From Chrysopilus asiliformis (Eukaryota > Arthropoda > Insecta > Diptera > Rhagionidae): a stretch of 64,000 bases of DNA. The stretch is from contig OZ035961.1 in the NCBI GenBank assembly GCA_964034945.1, positions 88,554,124 to 88,618,123 on the forward strand. The letters are read 5' to 3'. Below are positions 37,033 to 50,100 of the stretch, one piece after another. Every line of letters begins with the position of its first letter. The first letter of the stretch is position 1. Made by a program: the position numbers and the translations under genes. The notes under the pieces were generated by a model. That model was not told the DNA's origin. It searched no databases and worked only from the letters and a program-made list of their open reading frames with translations.

Positions 37033-39479
37033 GTAGTGTCTTCAATGGTATCTAAAATAAAATTTTGAAAAACCTGTAAATTCTGGCAACGCTTTTGAAA
37101 CATCGTTAACGTGCAGTCTAACTCGGTAAAATGGATCTCTGGCGAAGAATACATGAGAAAATTGCACGGAAGTTCATAGAGGGCTTCCACTAATGGATGG
37201 ATGGGGACGCGAAATGATAATAGAAAGGGTCGGACTACAAGCATAAAAAAAGTGGGTGACAACAAACCCTACTACAGCCACATCACCATTTGGCACCACT
37301 TTCCTTTCCCCCAAAATTCATTCGTTTTCTATTGGAACGAAACGATTATAAATGAACAGACCATAACGCATCGCAGCTGGAAAGCATTTTCCGGCCAAAC
37401 GATGGCACCGAGCCTAAGACGAACCGATTTTAATTCTCTGATTTTCTATAGGAAAACTCGCTAGGCATTCGCATGAATTTTCCCGATGAGCACGGAGACG
37501 GGAGAAGAGGTCAAATGAAGTAGAATGGAAAAGTGGAAAATCACGAAACGAGAGCAAATTCAGAGGGTGTTCATTCGAAGCCACTTACGGCTTTTGGTTT
37601 GGAGATACTCGTCGTATCTTCAGGCAACAACCGATTTCAACTGGAGCTCCACGTATAGAAAGACAAGCAGCAAAATCCACTGTGGACGCTTGCTGCTGCT
37701 CCATGGCTTCTGGAAAAAAGTTTTCCTCCAATGTAGCCAGTTATCAGAGTCTATTCGGGAAGTTCGTTACGTTCTCAAGCATCGTTTGTCTACTGAACCG
37801 ATTTGCTGTTATTCAAAGAGGAAAATTCTAATTGGAAAATTCTGCACACAACAAAATTTTTACGTTTGGATAAACATATTCGCGAGCTAATTGTATTTGC
37901 GTAGAGTAAATCATTTGGAATAAATCCATCACCGGGTGTGAGATTTTATCAAGTTTTCCAAGCGAAGTCGCTTTTTCGAGATTTAAATAAATAAAAAATA
38001 ACAAATTCGATATTAGAAAATTTTCCGGTCATTTTCCTTCGTTCGTACGGGATCTGTGTATGACTAGAGGAAAAACGCGAGAACGCGATACTAGATAAGC
38101 ATCCTGCTGTGTTTTTCCCATAAACTTTTTGTATACAAATTTCGGCTACTAACACAATAGTACGGATTTTTACGCGCCCAATTCAAAAATTGCGTTCATC
38201 GACGCTATCAACGGCCATTTAGCACTTTTGGCTTCAGCTTAAGGTTTGGATACTGTACTGAATATTGGATACTGTTGCAGTGTTTGTGCCTATGTGAACA
38301 ACTGAAAAGCTCATCTTTAAGTGGATGATATTTTAATGGTTTGTTATTATTATTCTTGCATGGCGGCAAATCAAATTGTCCGGCTTAATTGAGAAATGAT
38401 TCAAAAGTTTACACAAATTAATCAATTGGGAATGTCTTTTTTTGGTGTTGACTTAGGTATAGTAAAGGAAATATGTATAACAGAAAATGAGGAAGCATTC
38501 TTTGGGATAAAAAAGAAAATTTGATTTCCACGATATGTGCTTTTTAAATTCAGGCATTCCGGGGAAATTTTGTGGATTGTTTATAAAAACCACATACAAA
38601 ACACTTAAAAAATCGCTTGCGATTTGTTTGGCTAAATCGAATCAAGCTTTTCAATTTATTTAATGGAAAAATCTCCAATTTTCAGTTAATTGAAAGAGTT
38701 TTTGGTAATTCTATTGTGGAAATAGTCAGAAGCCCTTCAATGGCGTTAGGAAAATATTTTCGTTAACAGGGGAGAGTATCCTTAAATGGGCGTGGATGTT
38801 TTAGGTTTTTTTTCGATTGGAAGAGTTCCAAATAAAATTTTGGTTCGGTTTCGCTTTTCATAATAGATTTAATGGAAAATCAATTCATCATGAATTTAAT
38901 TAAAAATCTTTGAGGATATTTGTGGCTTTTGATTCTAAAAGGATTTTAAATTAATTTAAAATCACAAATTATGGTAAAAAAAATTTATTTAAATCGAATT
39001 TGAAAAACAATAAAATGATTCTTTTTTCATTGCAAAATTTGAAAATAAAAAGTAAACACAATTAACATTTTTGATGCGTTCAACTTTAAATTTTTTGTGT
39101 AATAACAAAAGGAAGGGAATGAAAAGAAAATTAATTATATTTGTTTGTTTGAAAGTGAAATGAATATTTTCACAGAAATGCGTATGTAATATATTTTCCA
39201 TTCAGCAAACTGTTATTAAAAAGTAAATGATTTTAAGAATCTGTACTAGTGGAAACCAAAGAAAATTTCAAAGTAAATTTTGAATACGCATGATAAAATT
39301 TCATATAAATTTCAAGTCTGATAAAAACAGAGGCTGCGCACCTAAACATTTCTTCAGATTAGACAATAATACAAGCTGCAGCTCTAGAAATACCCTGACC
39401 TACGGCCTTGGTAGTTTTTCGGCCATCGGCCTCGGATCTGACTTTTCAAAGGATAAGTCAGTGTTTAGAAACTTTCTTT

Positions 39480-39800
39480 AAAAGCTGACGACTGTAATGG
39501 TAAGAGCCGGATCCGAATCACGCTAAAATTAAAGGAGTTAGCTGGTGAGGGGGTTTACAAAAAGGAAAGGGGGTCGATATTTGTGGATAATAATGTTTTC
39601 TGAGGGCTGACTGCTCTAATTGTGAAAACTGAATCGAAACCATAGTTGCAGTTGCAGAAAATAGCTAGTGACAGGGGATTTACAGAGAGGGGAGAGGATA
39701 GATCTTAATGGGCGGAAATTGTTTCCTGAGAGCTGACCTATCTAATGATAAAAAACGTGTCCGAATCCCTTCAGCGGTTCAACAGATACCAAGTGATGGA
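39480..39800. repeat. Three diverged tandem units of about 120 bp
   Basis: Each unit begins AGCTGAC/GGCTGAC, runs through an ATCCGAATC or GAATCGAAACC word, then GGTGAGGGGGTTTACA or GACAGGGGATTTACAG, and ends TTTCTGAGG or TTTCCTGAGA. The copies are well diverged. Non-coding. Confidence 0.55.
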
Positions 39801-41766
39801 GTAAGAAGGCAAGAAAAATTTTAAAAACACTATAGCCTAAAACCATCTCTTTGATACTCTGAACCTAACTGTAGAGTTTTATTAAAATTGTTTCAGTACC
39901 TACTTTTTGAAAAATACGGTCACAAAAAACGTTTGTGCCAAAAAAAGGAACTCATGCTGTAAAATTTTTACAAAGAATACGGAGTAAGGTGGGCTTCTAC
40001 GAAAGAAATGCGCCACAGGCCAAATTGTCTTAAGACACAGTGAAATGAACTTTTTTTTGTGAAAAATCATTGAAGTTGACGGTTCTTTCTTTAAGAACAT
40101 CTGGATTTATAGTAGATCTGATCCTTTTTTTTTTTTTTTTTATAAAAAGCACATCGCAGCCCCCTGAAAATAGGGTCACGACACGTTTGGACGACCGTGC
40201 GTTTTAAAGTAAGCTTCGAAATTTCAGCGCAATCGGTTCAGTACTTTTTAAGTTAAACCTTCGGAAAGCGAGTAGATTCAAACTTCATTTTAAGATTTTC
40301 CACTTAATTTTAGTGATGGATTCGGAACCTTTTCTCCCATCTCCACCATATGTGGTAGATAATTGTGTACCTGAAGAAGACCGTATACCTGGAGAAATAG
40401 GCAATTGGTTAAAGATCTCTGAGGAGCCTAGATGTTGCAAAACAAATAATTTTTTAGACAGTGTTTTAAAAAATTCTTTTTACATTTTCAAATCACCAAT
40501 TAAATATTGTCAAAGTTCTAGAAACCTCAACCTTTTTTATACAAGTGAAAAAGTTTGTTAAACTTTTCTCGAAAACAGTGAGTCGTATTGAAAAATTTAT
40601 TCAGACAAAATTTATATGGAATATTTATTGGAAATAATGGAAAAAATTCTCCTTTTTTTAGCCGCCGAAAACAGGTTCCCCCTTAAGGGAATTTTGTGTG
40701 CAAAAAATAAAATAATTCGTATAAAAACCGTCTGATTATTATGCACATCAGCTGGTCTGCTTATACAAACAATTTCTAGATCGAATAAAATAATGTTGAA
40801 ACAGCATTTTTCATCATTTTTCATCATTTTTTTTTTTGAAATTCTTTTACATTTGTGTGTCTCAGCCAAAGCGGAAATCTGCCGACCTTTAAAAGATCAA
40901 ATTGCGCACGTTTTTTCTTCGAAGACTATCGGTCAACCACTTTCATTATATTAAATTTTACACCCACAAGTACTTGTGAAATAAATAAAATCCCTCATAT
41001 GCTCCTCTTTTTAAGATATAACTGATGTTTACTTGAGACTTTTGGGTGAAATTGTTCGTTCCCCTCTGATTCTCATTTTGAAAAACAAATATTGAATTTA
41101 AGAAGTTGGCGAGGTAATTAATACTCAGACAAATATCGCATTTTCTCAAGTCGTGGTGAAACGTTTTAGCCGGCATATGGAATAATTTATACATATAGCA
41201 AAAACCAAACCATTATGAATTTATGAGCTTTGTGGCAGCACTAAAATCCATCATGAAAATTTTTTGCTGAGTAAAAGTTTAAATTATTTTAAAGCAGAAA
41301 GTTATTTAATACGATTAGGAAGTTATAGATACTACTACCTATTTGTATGCAAATATTCCAAATTAAACTGATTCTGTTTAAATTTTCATCACTCCGATGT
41401 GTGTATGTGAAAATTATTTTATTTTAATGCAATGCAAATACTGATAAAATATGTAAATAGATGAAAACTTTAAAGAACTATATTCAAAAGTTTTAATACG
41501 AATTGATTCAATCTGGTGTGTGTTGGTGGGGGGAGGGGAGGTTAAATTCGATGAAAATTCTATTTTTCAGTAAAATTTTTCAATTTAGCTTGAGTGGGAT
41601 TAATGTTTGAGTAAATTCATTTTAGCTATCTTTTAGCTGGATTTTTATTGAACAGAAAAACTCAAAAAAAAAAACTTTTCTCGTGTGTTCTCCCCTATAG
41701 AGAACAGTAATTGAGGCGACTCCGTTTCTGTTTGTGAAAACTTTATAATGCATTGAAACATTTTTA

Positions 41767-42530
41767 CACTCATATAGGAGTACATTAGATTTAGTATACC
41801 GTTTGTAACGCCTCGATTTAATCATCGGACCCAAAAATGAACTACGCCAGAGTGCTAGGGATGACAAAATATTTTGATTTCCGCGTGTCTGTCCATCTGT
41901 ATGTCTGTCTGTTCATCTGTCCGTCTGACTGGCTGTCCGTGAACGCCATAACTTTCGAAAGGAGTGAGCCAAAGACTTGAAATTTTGTAAATGACTAGGC
42001 TAAGTTCTTGAATGGGCAAAATAGGACCAATCCTACCCTCATCCCTCATCCAAACGAAACATTTTTTTATATTGAAGAATTTATAGACATTTTACTTTTA
42101 TAAATTTTTCAATATACTCACCGTTTTCGAGAAATTTTTGTTATTGTTTCGAATAGGATTTTACATAACTCATCCATACATTAAAATCCAATCGGACCAC
42201 AGCTTCCTCCCTCTCCCATACAAATAGAATAATTGTTTCCTGTCTTCTCGAAAACTGTGCATCGTGTTGAAAAATGTGTAAAGTTGAAATATATTTAGAA
42301 TATGATTTTACATAACCGTTCCATATATCAAAATCCTATCGGACCACTTCTTTCCCCCCCCCCCCCCCCCCCCTCCTATAGAAATGATTTTTTATTTAAA
42401 AACATTTTGTCTGTCATCATATAAAGTATTTGACGATTGGCCCCTAGCAATTATTATGTTCTTATGAAAATGTTGTCTGATGAGTATTATGTTCTTATGA
42501 AAATGTTGTCTGATGAGTACTCTATATGAT
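41767..42530. repeat. Repeat family C, copy 2
   Basis: Bounded by ACTCATATAGGAGTA and TACTCTATATGATGA. Contains GTTTGTAACGCC, a GTCTGTCC microsatellite-like part, CATAACTTTCGAAAGGAGTG and several CATAC..AAATC..TCGGACCA words shared with the copy at 29884. It includes a 20-base C run (42354-42373) and a 33-bp tandem duplication (42453-42518). Confidence 0.6.
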
Positions 42531-42600
42531 GAGTATTTGACAATTGCCTCATATCAACTGTAATTTTTCTCATATTTTTTTTTAATTTTTAAAACTCTAA

Positions 42601-43719
42601 AGCTTATACCACAATTACGCGTGCGTGCATGCGGCAAGGTGACATTCATTGGGTCAATGCGGCGCGGTAACAGTTGCCGCCTTTGCCGCGTTGTAGTTCA
42701 TCCACAATAACGCGTTGCGGTAGATTGAAGTTTAGTTTTGTTTGTTAATAATTATTATCTTTAATAAGAGAACATGGACTTTAGAAAAGTTGCATTTATT
42801 TCATTATTAGCAGCAAGGGCTTATAAGGCATATAAACAATTAAATTTTTTCATTTTCGATTTTAACTTACCTTTAATTTCATATAACCTAAAAAACTTCA
42901 ACAACAAATAATTCGGAGATGACAGACATGAATTCAAATTAAAGTAGTCGTAGTTTTCACCGCATCTGAAAGTAGAGACTAACAGCCTTATTCTGGCAAA
43001 GGTCACTAGTCACAACTCGATCACAAGAGCGAGGTGAATCACAAGTTGTGACTTTTTGGTATTCTCAGCGTTCAGTCACAATTTCGACTGATCTCAGCTA
43101 CTGTCAAAACTGTGGCCGACTCACAAGCAGGTAACAAGATAAAAACAAGACAAAAAGAAACTATTTCCTGCACTATTTAATTGAATGTGATATTTCCAGA
43201 GTACAACGGAGACGATTTCTGGTCAATTGACAAACAAAGAAGACTTTTTTGCGAAATAAGAAAATTTTTATTGAAAATGTTCAGGTTTCCAATAACATCC
43301 CACCTTTTTTTTATAATTGAACACGCACGGCACACACGCACTTTCTCCACCATTTTCACAGATTCACAAATATTAAAATTACTTTAAAAACTAACAAAAC
43401 CAAAAACTGATCTAAACTAAATAATCACAAAGCGGCTGTCAAATTTATTCACCATTCTGGAATTATACTGAGGTGAATTATTTGTTACGTTTCTTGTGAC
43501 CCAACGCCAAGAATATGGAATACTCGGTCAGTCACAAAGAAAGTAACAAACCGATCGTATCTAACGAGTTGTGACTTGTGACCAGTCATAATGCCAGAAT
43601 AGGGCTGTAAGCCTACTCTACGCAACGCGCAATTATACATTTACTCATATAAACGCGTAGTTTTTACTTTCACCGCGTGGGAATGTCACCGTGCCGCACG
43701 CGTGATTGTGGTATAGGCT
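42601..43719. mobile_element. Outer TIR element with TAA target duplication
   Basis: The left end AGCTTATACCACAATTACGC matches the reverse complement of the right end (GCGTGATTGTGGTATAGGCT). TAA flanks both sides (42598-42600, 43720-43722), as in PIF/Harbinger insertions. The inverted repeat continues through the GCGTGCG..GGTGACATTC part. Without the inner insertion it would be ~490 bp. No transposase. Confidence 0.85.
42983..43607. mobile_element. 625-bp TIR element nested in the outer one
   Basis: Begins CAGCCTTATTCTGGCA and ends TGCCAGAATAGGGCTG, flanked by TAA on both sides (42980-42982, 43608-43610). Subterminal ACTAGTCACAACTCG is mirrored by CGAGTTGTGACTTGTGACCA. Several TCACAA/TTGTGA words repeat inside. 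The short ORFs within match no transposase I know. Terminal bases match the 4560-5053 element. Confidence 0.88.
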
Positions 43720-46087
43720 TAAAGGTCAAAATTCTCTGTCGAAACCTTCATGGAAATCGTCTGAAATTATAGTAAAACATAAAAATAAAATAAGCAATTA
43801 AAAAATCAATAAATCAACATTGCCAGCTTGATGTCCAAATTACCACTGGAACGAATAAAAACCCGAAACAAAACATGATGGAAGAAACATTTGGGGATTT
43901 CAAATATGTCATGCTAAAATTAACCCAAAACCAATCGGTTCTGTCAACCTTAGCAAACGGTAATTAATCTCAAATTTATTCTGTTTCTGACACACTAAAG
44001 GAAACGTACAGGAAAAAATCCCCCCGGAAAACCACCCTGAGAATTGGCTGTAATTTGTATGAACGGTTAAAATTGATCGATGAGGCAAGGAAGGGAAAAT
44101 TTGCACACCACAAAACTTTTATTCGCACCAATTAAAGAGTGAATCTAATAAAAAGCCCAGAAAAGGTCAAAGGCCAAACGTATCAAATGAGAAGACGGAA
44201 AACGAGGGCAGACCCTTAAAATGTTTGATTTCATTCAAATTTTGACCTCTTTTGCCGTAACGATTTTCAGTATTCAACAAAAAACCTGCTCTGCTTTTCT
44301 TTCGAAAGGATTTTCCCAATGCAAGGGAAGAAAACCACAGTTTAGTAGAAGATGCGACATGAAAAGGATTCGCGACAGTGTTTTAAAAGTTTTAAGGACT
44401 CTTCGTTAGAGATTTTTAATTGAATTTTTGGAAAGTTTTTTAAATATTGTCGGCAAAGTTTATTGTTGAAAGTTGAAAGGGTCCAAAGTGATGACAAATT
44501 AAATTAAACGTTTTTCTTGACTATTATTTATATTGTTTCTGTTTAAATTTGAATTTGTAACGAAAAATCCGTAAAATTCTTGTGTATTTTTACTGATAGA
44601 ACAATTTAAGGCAATATCCTGATTCAGTATTGGACAGAGATATCCTTTAAGCAATTTCAAATAGGATCAAATCAAATTAGTTGGTAGCAAACAATGGAAA
44701 ACCTATAGAGTTTCATTTAATGCCACAAGGAATTTAAGTCGGATTTTAGAATTATTTATGTTTGAGGCGAATAACTGAGGCGAGTTGAATTACAATTAGC
44801 CTAGTTAGGATTTGAAGCAAAAATCTAAACCAATGAAAAGCACAAAAAAAATAAAACTAAATATTAAAATTAAACCTGGATAATTTTGCCATTTCATTTG
44901 TAATTTTCCTGTTTTTCCAGATAATTCTTGGTTATTCAGAAAAATGAAAAATAAGCAAAAACATTTGCCGGAAAACGGAAAAGTTTGGTTTACCGTTATG
45001 AATATCACGAAAACTGGCAGGCGATTTGAATGATATCGAAATTTGCTGGATGATTGGATGGAGCCATGATATCCTTTGATGAGAGCTTTCTGAATTTTTT
45101 TTGCCATTCCCGACTACTTGTTCTCAGAATGTTGAATTTCAAGACGGGGATTCGCAAATTGGATTTGACCTTTTTCTTTGCTGATTTTTTTTCTATATCT
45201 TTTTTTCGTATACGTTTCTTCCACAATACGAAAGAGGGAAAAGATAGAATAGAAAATAAAATTTTCTTGGAACCAATATTACCTGAAAGGATAAGGAAAT
45301 GGAAGGTGAAAGAAGATGCTTGGTTAGAGAAACACTCCGAAGGACACGTATGTACGTCGTCAGGGAAAAACAAAAAAAAAAAACGAGATCTTCCTTATTA
45401 CTTTCTTCGTGTCCTTCTTGTTTATTGAGGACGAACGAGAGTAATTTGAACGTACCACATTTTTTTCTCGTTCCATGTTTACTTGTTTTCCGGAAAACTT
45501 TTATGGGATAAAAAGAAGGGATGTCCTGTGTTTCAGAGTTCTTTTTTTTCGCTTCGTTCTGCAAACCGATTTCTATATGAATTATTTTTTTTATATTTTT
45601 ATCCGGATAACGTTTCCTTAAATTAATTCAAAGATTTTAAGTAGATTGGCATCATGTACTCATGAAATTATACTTCCAAGGATTTTGCGGCCTCCGGTTA
45701 ATAAATTATACAATTAAATAATAAGAAGAATAAACTGTTTAAGATAAAAGTTTTTGTGGTTCAATTTCTTGGAATTGTTCAATTCGAATTCTGGTTTTGA
45801 ACGATGAAAGTTTTCCAGAATTCAAAAAATGATTAATGGGGTTGATTTAATTAGGCTGGAGTTGAAGTTCTAATTTTTAAATATTGGCTTTTAATCAAAT
45901 TATTTAATAAATGAGAAATTCCATTCAATTTTCCTTCTATCGCAATTTAGAAAATTGGTTTTGTGGTTTTTGGAGGAAAAGGATTAAATAGAAAACCATA
46001 ATATCGTGGGGTTTAATATTGCTGAGAGCTAAGCGAGCCGTGAAAATGTTTTTTTAAATTATACATTTATTTGTTTGTGCAGCGAAG

Positions 46088-46370
46088 GTCTTTTAAAAGC
46101 TTTTATTTAGCTCTGTCTGCCTGCTTGTCTGTCTATATGTGTTCTCCTTCTGTTTGTTAGGGTAAAATTTTGTGATTTAATTTTGACTCACTTCCACTTA
46201 TCCGATTGACTTGAAATTGACTTGAAAAGTCAGATGACAGTACAATATATTTACTACTGCGTCCCTGTAAGCATAACGGCGATACCCTTTTCCTCAAATA
46301 TTGCGAAACAAAATCCCATCTTGGGATTTTTCGGATCGGTGAATCCGATTCTGACTTAAGAAGTCTTTAA
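46088..46370 (+). repeat. Dispersed repeat family A, copy 4
   Basis: AAAAGCTTTTATTTAGCTC, several CTGTCTG words, TTTGTGATTTAATTTTGAC, CACTTATCCGATTGACTTG, then CTGCGTCCCTGTAAGCATAA and ATCCCATCTTGGGATTTTTC. It ends shortly before the MITE at 46556. Confidence 0.7.
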
Positions 46371-46555
46371 AGATATGACCCAATATGACCCAAAATTCCA
46401 ACTCAATCTGACAAAAACATGACCTAAAATTTGAGTCCAATCAGTCGAATCGATGTCGAGATATTTAGTGATAAACCATAAAATATTTGCAACATTTGTA
46501 AGGTTTTTTTTTATTGAGATAGCGTCCCGATGATATTTTCTTTCCGCCTTAGCTA

Positions 46556-47134
46556 CACTCTCGAAAAAATGGAGTCGATTACGCACCGATAGGGAGTTTG
46601 AGGGAGTCCCTCACCTATCGGAGAAAATCGAGCACCGGGCTAGGGAGTTCACAACAATTCCTTATGGGTGTTAATTTTTAACGATTTTTCGGTGTTAAAC
46701 CAACTTATTAGATGGCCCAAAAAAAACCTCGCAAATTCTCTTTTTTTGCAAGCATTTGAGATGTTTCGAGTTTTTTTTCGTGTTTTCAAAGTTAATATTG
46801 ACTTGTTAAAAACTTTTCTTGTATGTCTCTGCCGGGACTCGAACACGGGACCTCTCTAATCGTAAACCATTTGCCTTCCCAATAGGCTGTTGAAGCCAAT
46901 TGGCAAGCCTCTTCTAAACGTGAACACCCTTTACAATTTAATAACTCCTAAAAGGAGTTGTAGTGAATTTTTGACTCCTTTTCGGAGTTCATTTAAAATT
47001 TAGGTCAAAACGGTGTTAAATTGAATATTTAGCTCCGTAAAATAAAAATTTAAAAATAACTCCGCGCTACGGTGTTAAACTTTTAGCTATGTTTTCAGGC
47101 GGAGTTAATTCGTCCCCGGATTTTTTCGAGAGTG
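46556..47134 (-). mobile_element. 579-bp TA-flanked MITE with tRNA-like core, copy 2
   Basis: Same element as 27759-28339 in opposite orientation, with CACTCTCGAAAAAAT / TTTTTTCGAGAGTG ends and TA on both flanks (46554-46555, 47135-47136). The tRNA-like segment is on the minus strand near 46820-46915, with B-box GTGTTCGAGTCCCGGC. High similarity to copy 1 points to recent mobility. Confidence 0.88.
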
Positions 47135-50100
47135 TAAATTAAAAGCGCCGTTTAGAAATGAATAGTTTTTTTGTGATTTTCTCGAAAATGCTAAAGGTGG
47201 ACTAGTACGTTTTTGAAATCAATTGACACAATTGTGTCCCAAATGAATTTGATTTCTGGTTTTCCTGTACCAAAATAGAATTTAAAATCGATAAAAATTT
47301 AATTTACAATATTTATTAAACGAAACTGTCCATCAAAAAGTTTTCACTTTAAGGAAGAAAGTGGAGGGGGTTTGTGGTATTGTGACGGACTACTAAACTC
47401 TAGATAAAAATCTACAAAAGGACACGGGGGATTCGAAAAGCTCAAAATTAACGTGACGTATTTTGTGTTCTGCCTTTTATAAAGAAAATCGAAATTTAAT
47501 TGCGATAAAAATTTATAGAACTGTAGTCTTAACCGGTTTTCTAATAAACTTTCTTAAATTATTCTTAAAACTCTTCAAATTAACTTACGTTGAGTTAATA
47601 ATTTTATCATTTTTCTCATTTTCTCATACAAACTCTTTTTCTGTTCGTGGTGTTTTTTCCACTTTTTTAAGTGAAAACTTGACATTCAACATCGCTTCTC
47701 AACTCAGTTTCAAAGCACATCAAAATTGAAGATGAATATTCCGTTTTCACATAAAAAATCGACTCTCTTTCAAGATATAACCACAAAAGTTATAAATAGA
47801 AACAGGAAAATGAATTAATTAAAAGTTTGTCCCGTAGGTTTTTCGCATCGTTTTCATTTTCTCGAGAAAATTCTACCATTTTGCGACCACCAATTCCGTC
47901 AATGATGGTCGGTGTGTAAGTTTTATATCTTATTTTCGCCTTACGTTCAATTTCGTTTTTTAGTAAATTACTTTTTTACAACTTTATTTCGATTTTACCA
48001 TTAAAACTTTTAAGAAAGTTTTTCACAATTTTGCAACACCGTCATCTTAAAGCTTTCAATTTTCCTCCAATGTATAAATTTTCAATGTGTTTTTTTATGA
48101 TTCTGTTTGTGTGGATTTTTTGCCATGATTTTTCTAACTTTCACGACTTTAGATCTAAGAAAATCGACCAAGTGTATCACTTAGCATTTTTCAATGATCG
48201 CAGTATTGCTCCATTTCGACGATATCAAAAGCTTTTAGCCATGGCAGCAATTTGCTTATAGATGACTACTTGGCCCTTTGCCCTCATTATTTCATAATAT
48301 GTTCTCCAATTTTCCTTCTCTTATATGATTTTCAGAATTTTGTCCATAAAATTCTTTGATACGGCAACCGCTCTACTACCCCAATTGGTTCCAAGAACCA
48401 TCCGACTTTTACTCTATTTACCCTCAGCTAAGTGATGGGGTGGTTTTTTTCCCCAGCGAAGTATCCCTGGCTGTACTCGTGGTGTTTGAATATTGACGAG
48501 GGTACATCGTAAGTTTGGTATGCAAATTCGGTTTTTTTCTTAGAACCCGCACTCGACAGACATCCACAACCCAAACAACAGGGGATGCGAAATGTCAGAA
48601 AGTCAATTCTAAAGTGATGATGTGGTGGGGACCTTTTCCAACGTTTTACATTCATCAAAAAGGATATTCGGATATCCATTGCCGGAAAATGGAAAACAAA
48701 ACCGAATCTAGTTCATTTGTAGCGTGTGTCCTTAGCCGGAATTTTAAAGCGTTCACTAATCCAATAAAGTCCTTTTTAAGAACAATTCAAATTTTTCGTT
48801 TTTCTTACATTGTCTGTGGTGGCCCACCATCAAAATCGAAGTAGAAAAACACGCAAAGGGAACTTGACTCATGCGGGTGTTTAAAGCATACCTACTTAGC
48901 TACTTACCTGAAGAAAGGACGTACGGTAATTAAACAGGGTCAGTGACACTATAGACTAAAAATGTATCGTTGTTCATTATTTACCATGGAAATGCCCCAA
49001 ATTATAATTCAGAGTTTAGTCCAATAATAAGAAACCGTCATATATACCTTCCAACCACTATAGTTAACCACTTGTCTAAGAATCCAACCCCCCAACAGCG
49101 TCCCATTGTTTTGTGTGTCCTTGCCGGGTGGGTCTGGTCGTAGCAATTATTTGGTATACGGATTTTCCGGCCCAGTAGCCGCATGCTATGCCAAACTTGA
49201 TTCAGAGTTCGATAGTTGGGGTTGGAGTCCCTTACAACCAGACCACTATCAAAACAAAGGATAAATCGATGTCGCAACATGAAAATGAAACTAGGATGAG
49301 AAATTGAAAAGGATTCAAAGGATCTGTTTAGCCACACATCAGGAAAATTGTTTAGTTTACTTTAGTTTAGTGCGGTTAGTTGAGCTGCTGCGGCCAGAAA
49401 TGTTAATTTCGGGTTATTCGATAATTCCGGTATGGTTAATGGTATTTTTGTGAATCCATTAGCCACGGAATGTTTAAAATTTGGTGAATAATGAAATCGA
49501 TTTAAAATGACTTTAAGGATACGAAAATTGCTATTTCAAAACTTTCCCATAATGAAGAAGAATTCTCCTGATAATCCCTTTTTCTGAAACAAAGACTTTA
49601 TGATTAGTGTGCATATTGCGTGATGTTACTCACTCAGCTTCATTTGTGCCCATGACCTTTCCAGTGAATTGAAAATGTGGGAAAATTTTACTTCCAGTCA
49701 AGTGGTTATACAGTAGTGGCATTTCCGGGTGTATTGAGAGCACACTGGAATTATAAACAAACTTTCAAGTGTAATTCTATTTTTAAAGCAAATATAAACA
49801 GATTATTCACATCTCACACATCGGTAAATGTTAATTAGTTGTTTATTCAATCGTTAATCGAATTGTGAGATTTTACTCCAAAATACTTTTTGTGTTTTAA
49901 AATACACTGGGAATGGAAAAAATTGTCGTTATATCCGGTTAGCTGGTAAATAATAGCTAGACAAAAAAATCATTATAGGCTCCTTCCGGAACTAGAATTT
50001 TTTTCCAGAACTCAAACTACCGTAGACCCCCCTCCCCTCGTCTTCTTCTCCTTAAATATGGGGTGTCCATAATTTTTTCATATGAATCCCAGACAGATTA

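Noticed and set aside
37525..37890. 121-codon plus-strand ORF
   Set aside because: No known motif, no supporting splice signals, and typical of chance ORFs in the desert.
45005..45564. Cluster of overlapping ORFs of 120-124 codons on both strands
   Set aside because: Low-complexity purine/pyrimidine tracts (KKK/FFF-rich translations) create long frames on both strands.
49037..49337. tRNA or SINE in the GC-richer patch
   Set aside because: GAGTTCGATAG and TGGTCTGGTTG resemble box words, but they are on opposite strands and no cloverleaf forms.
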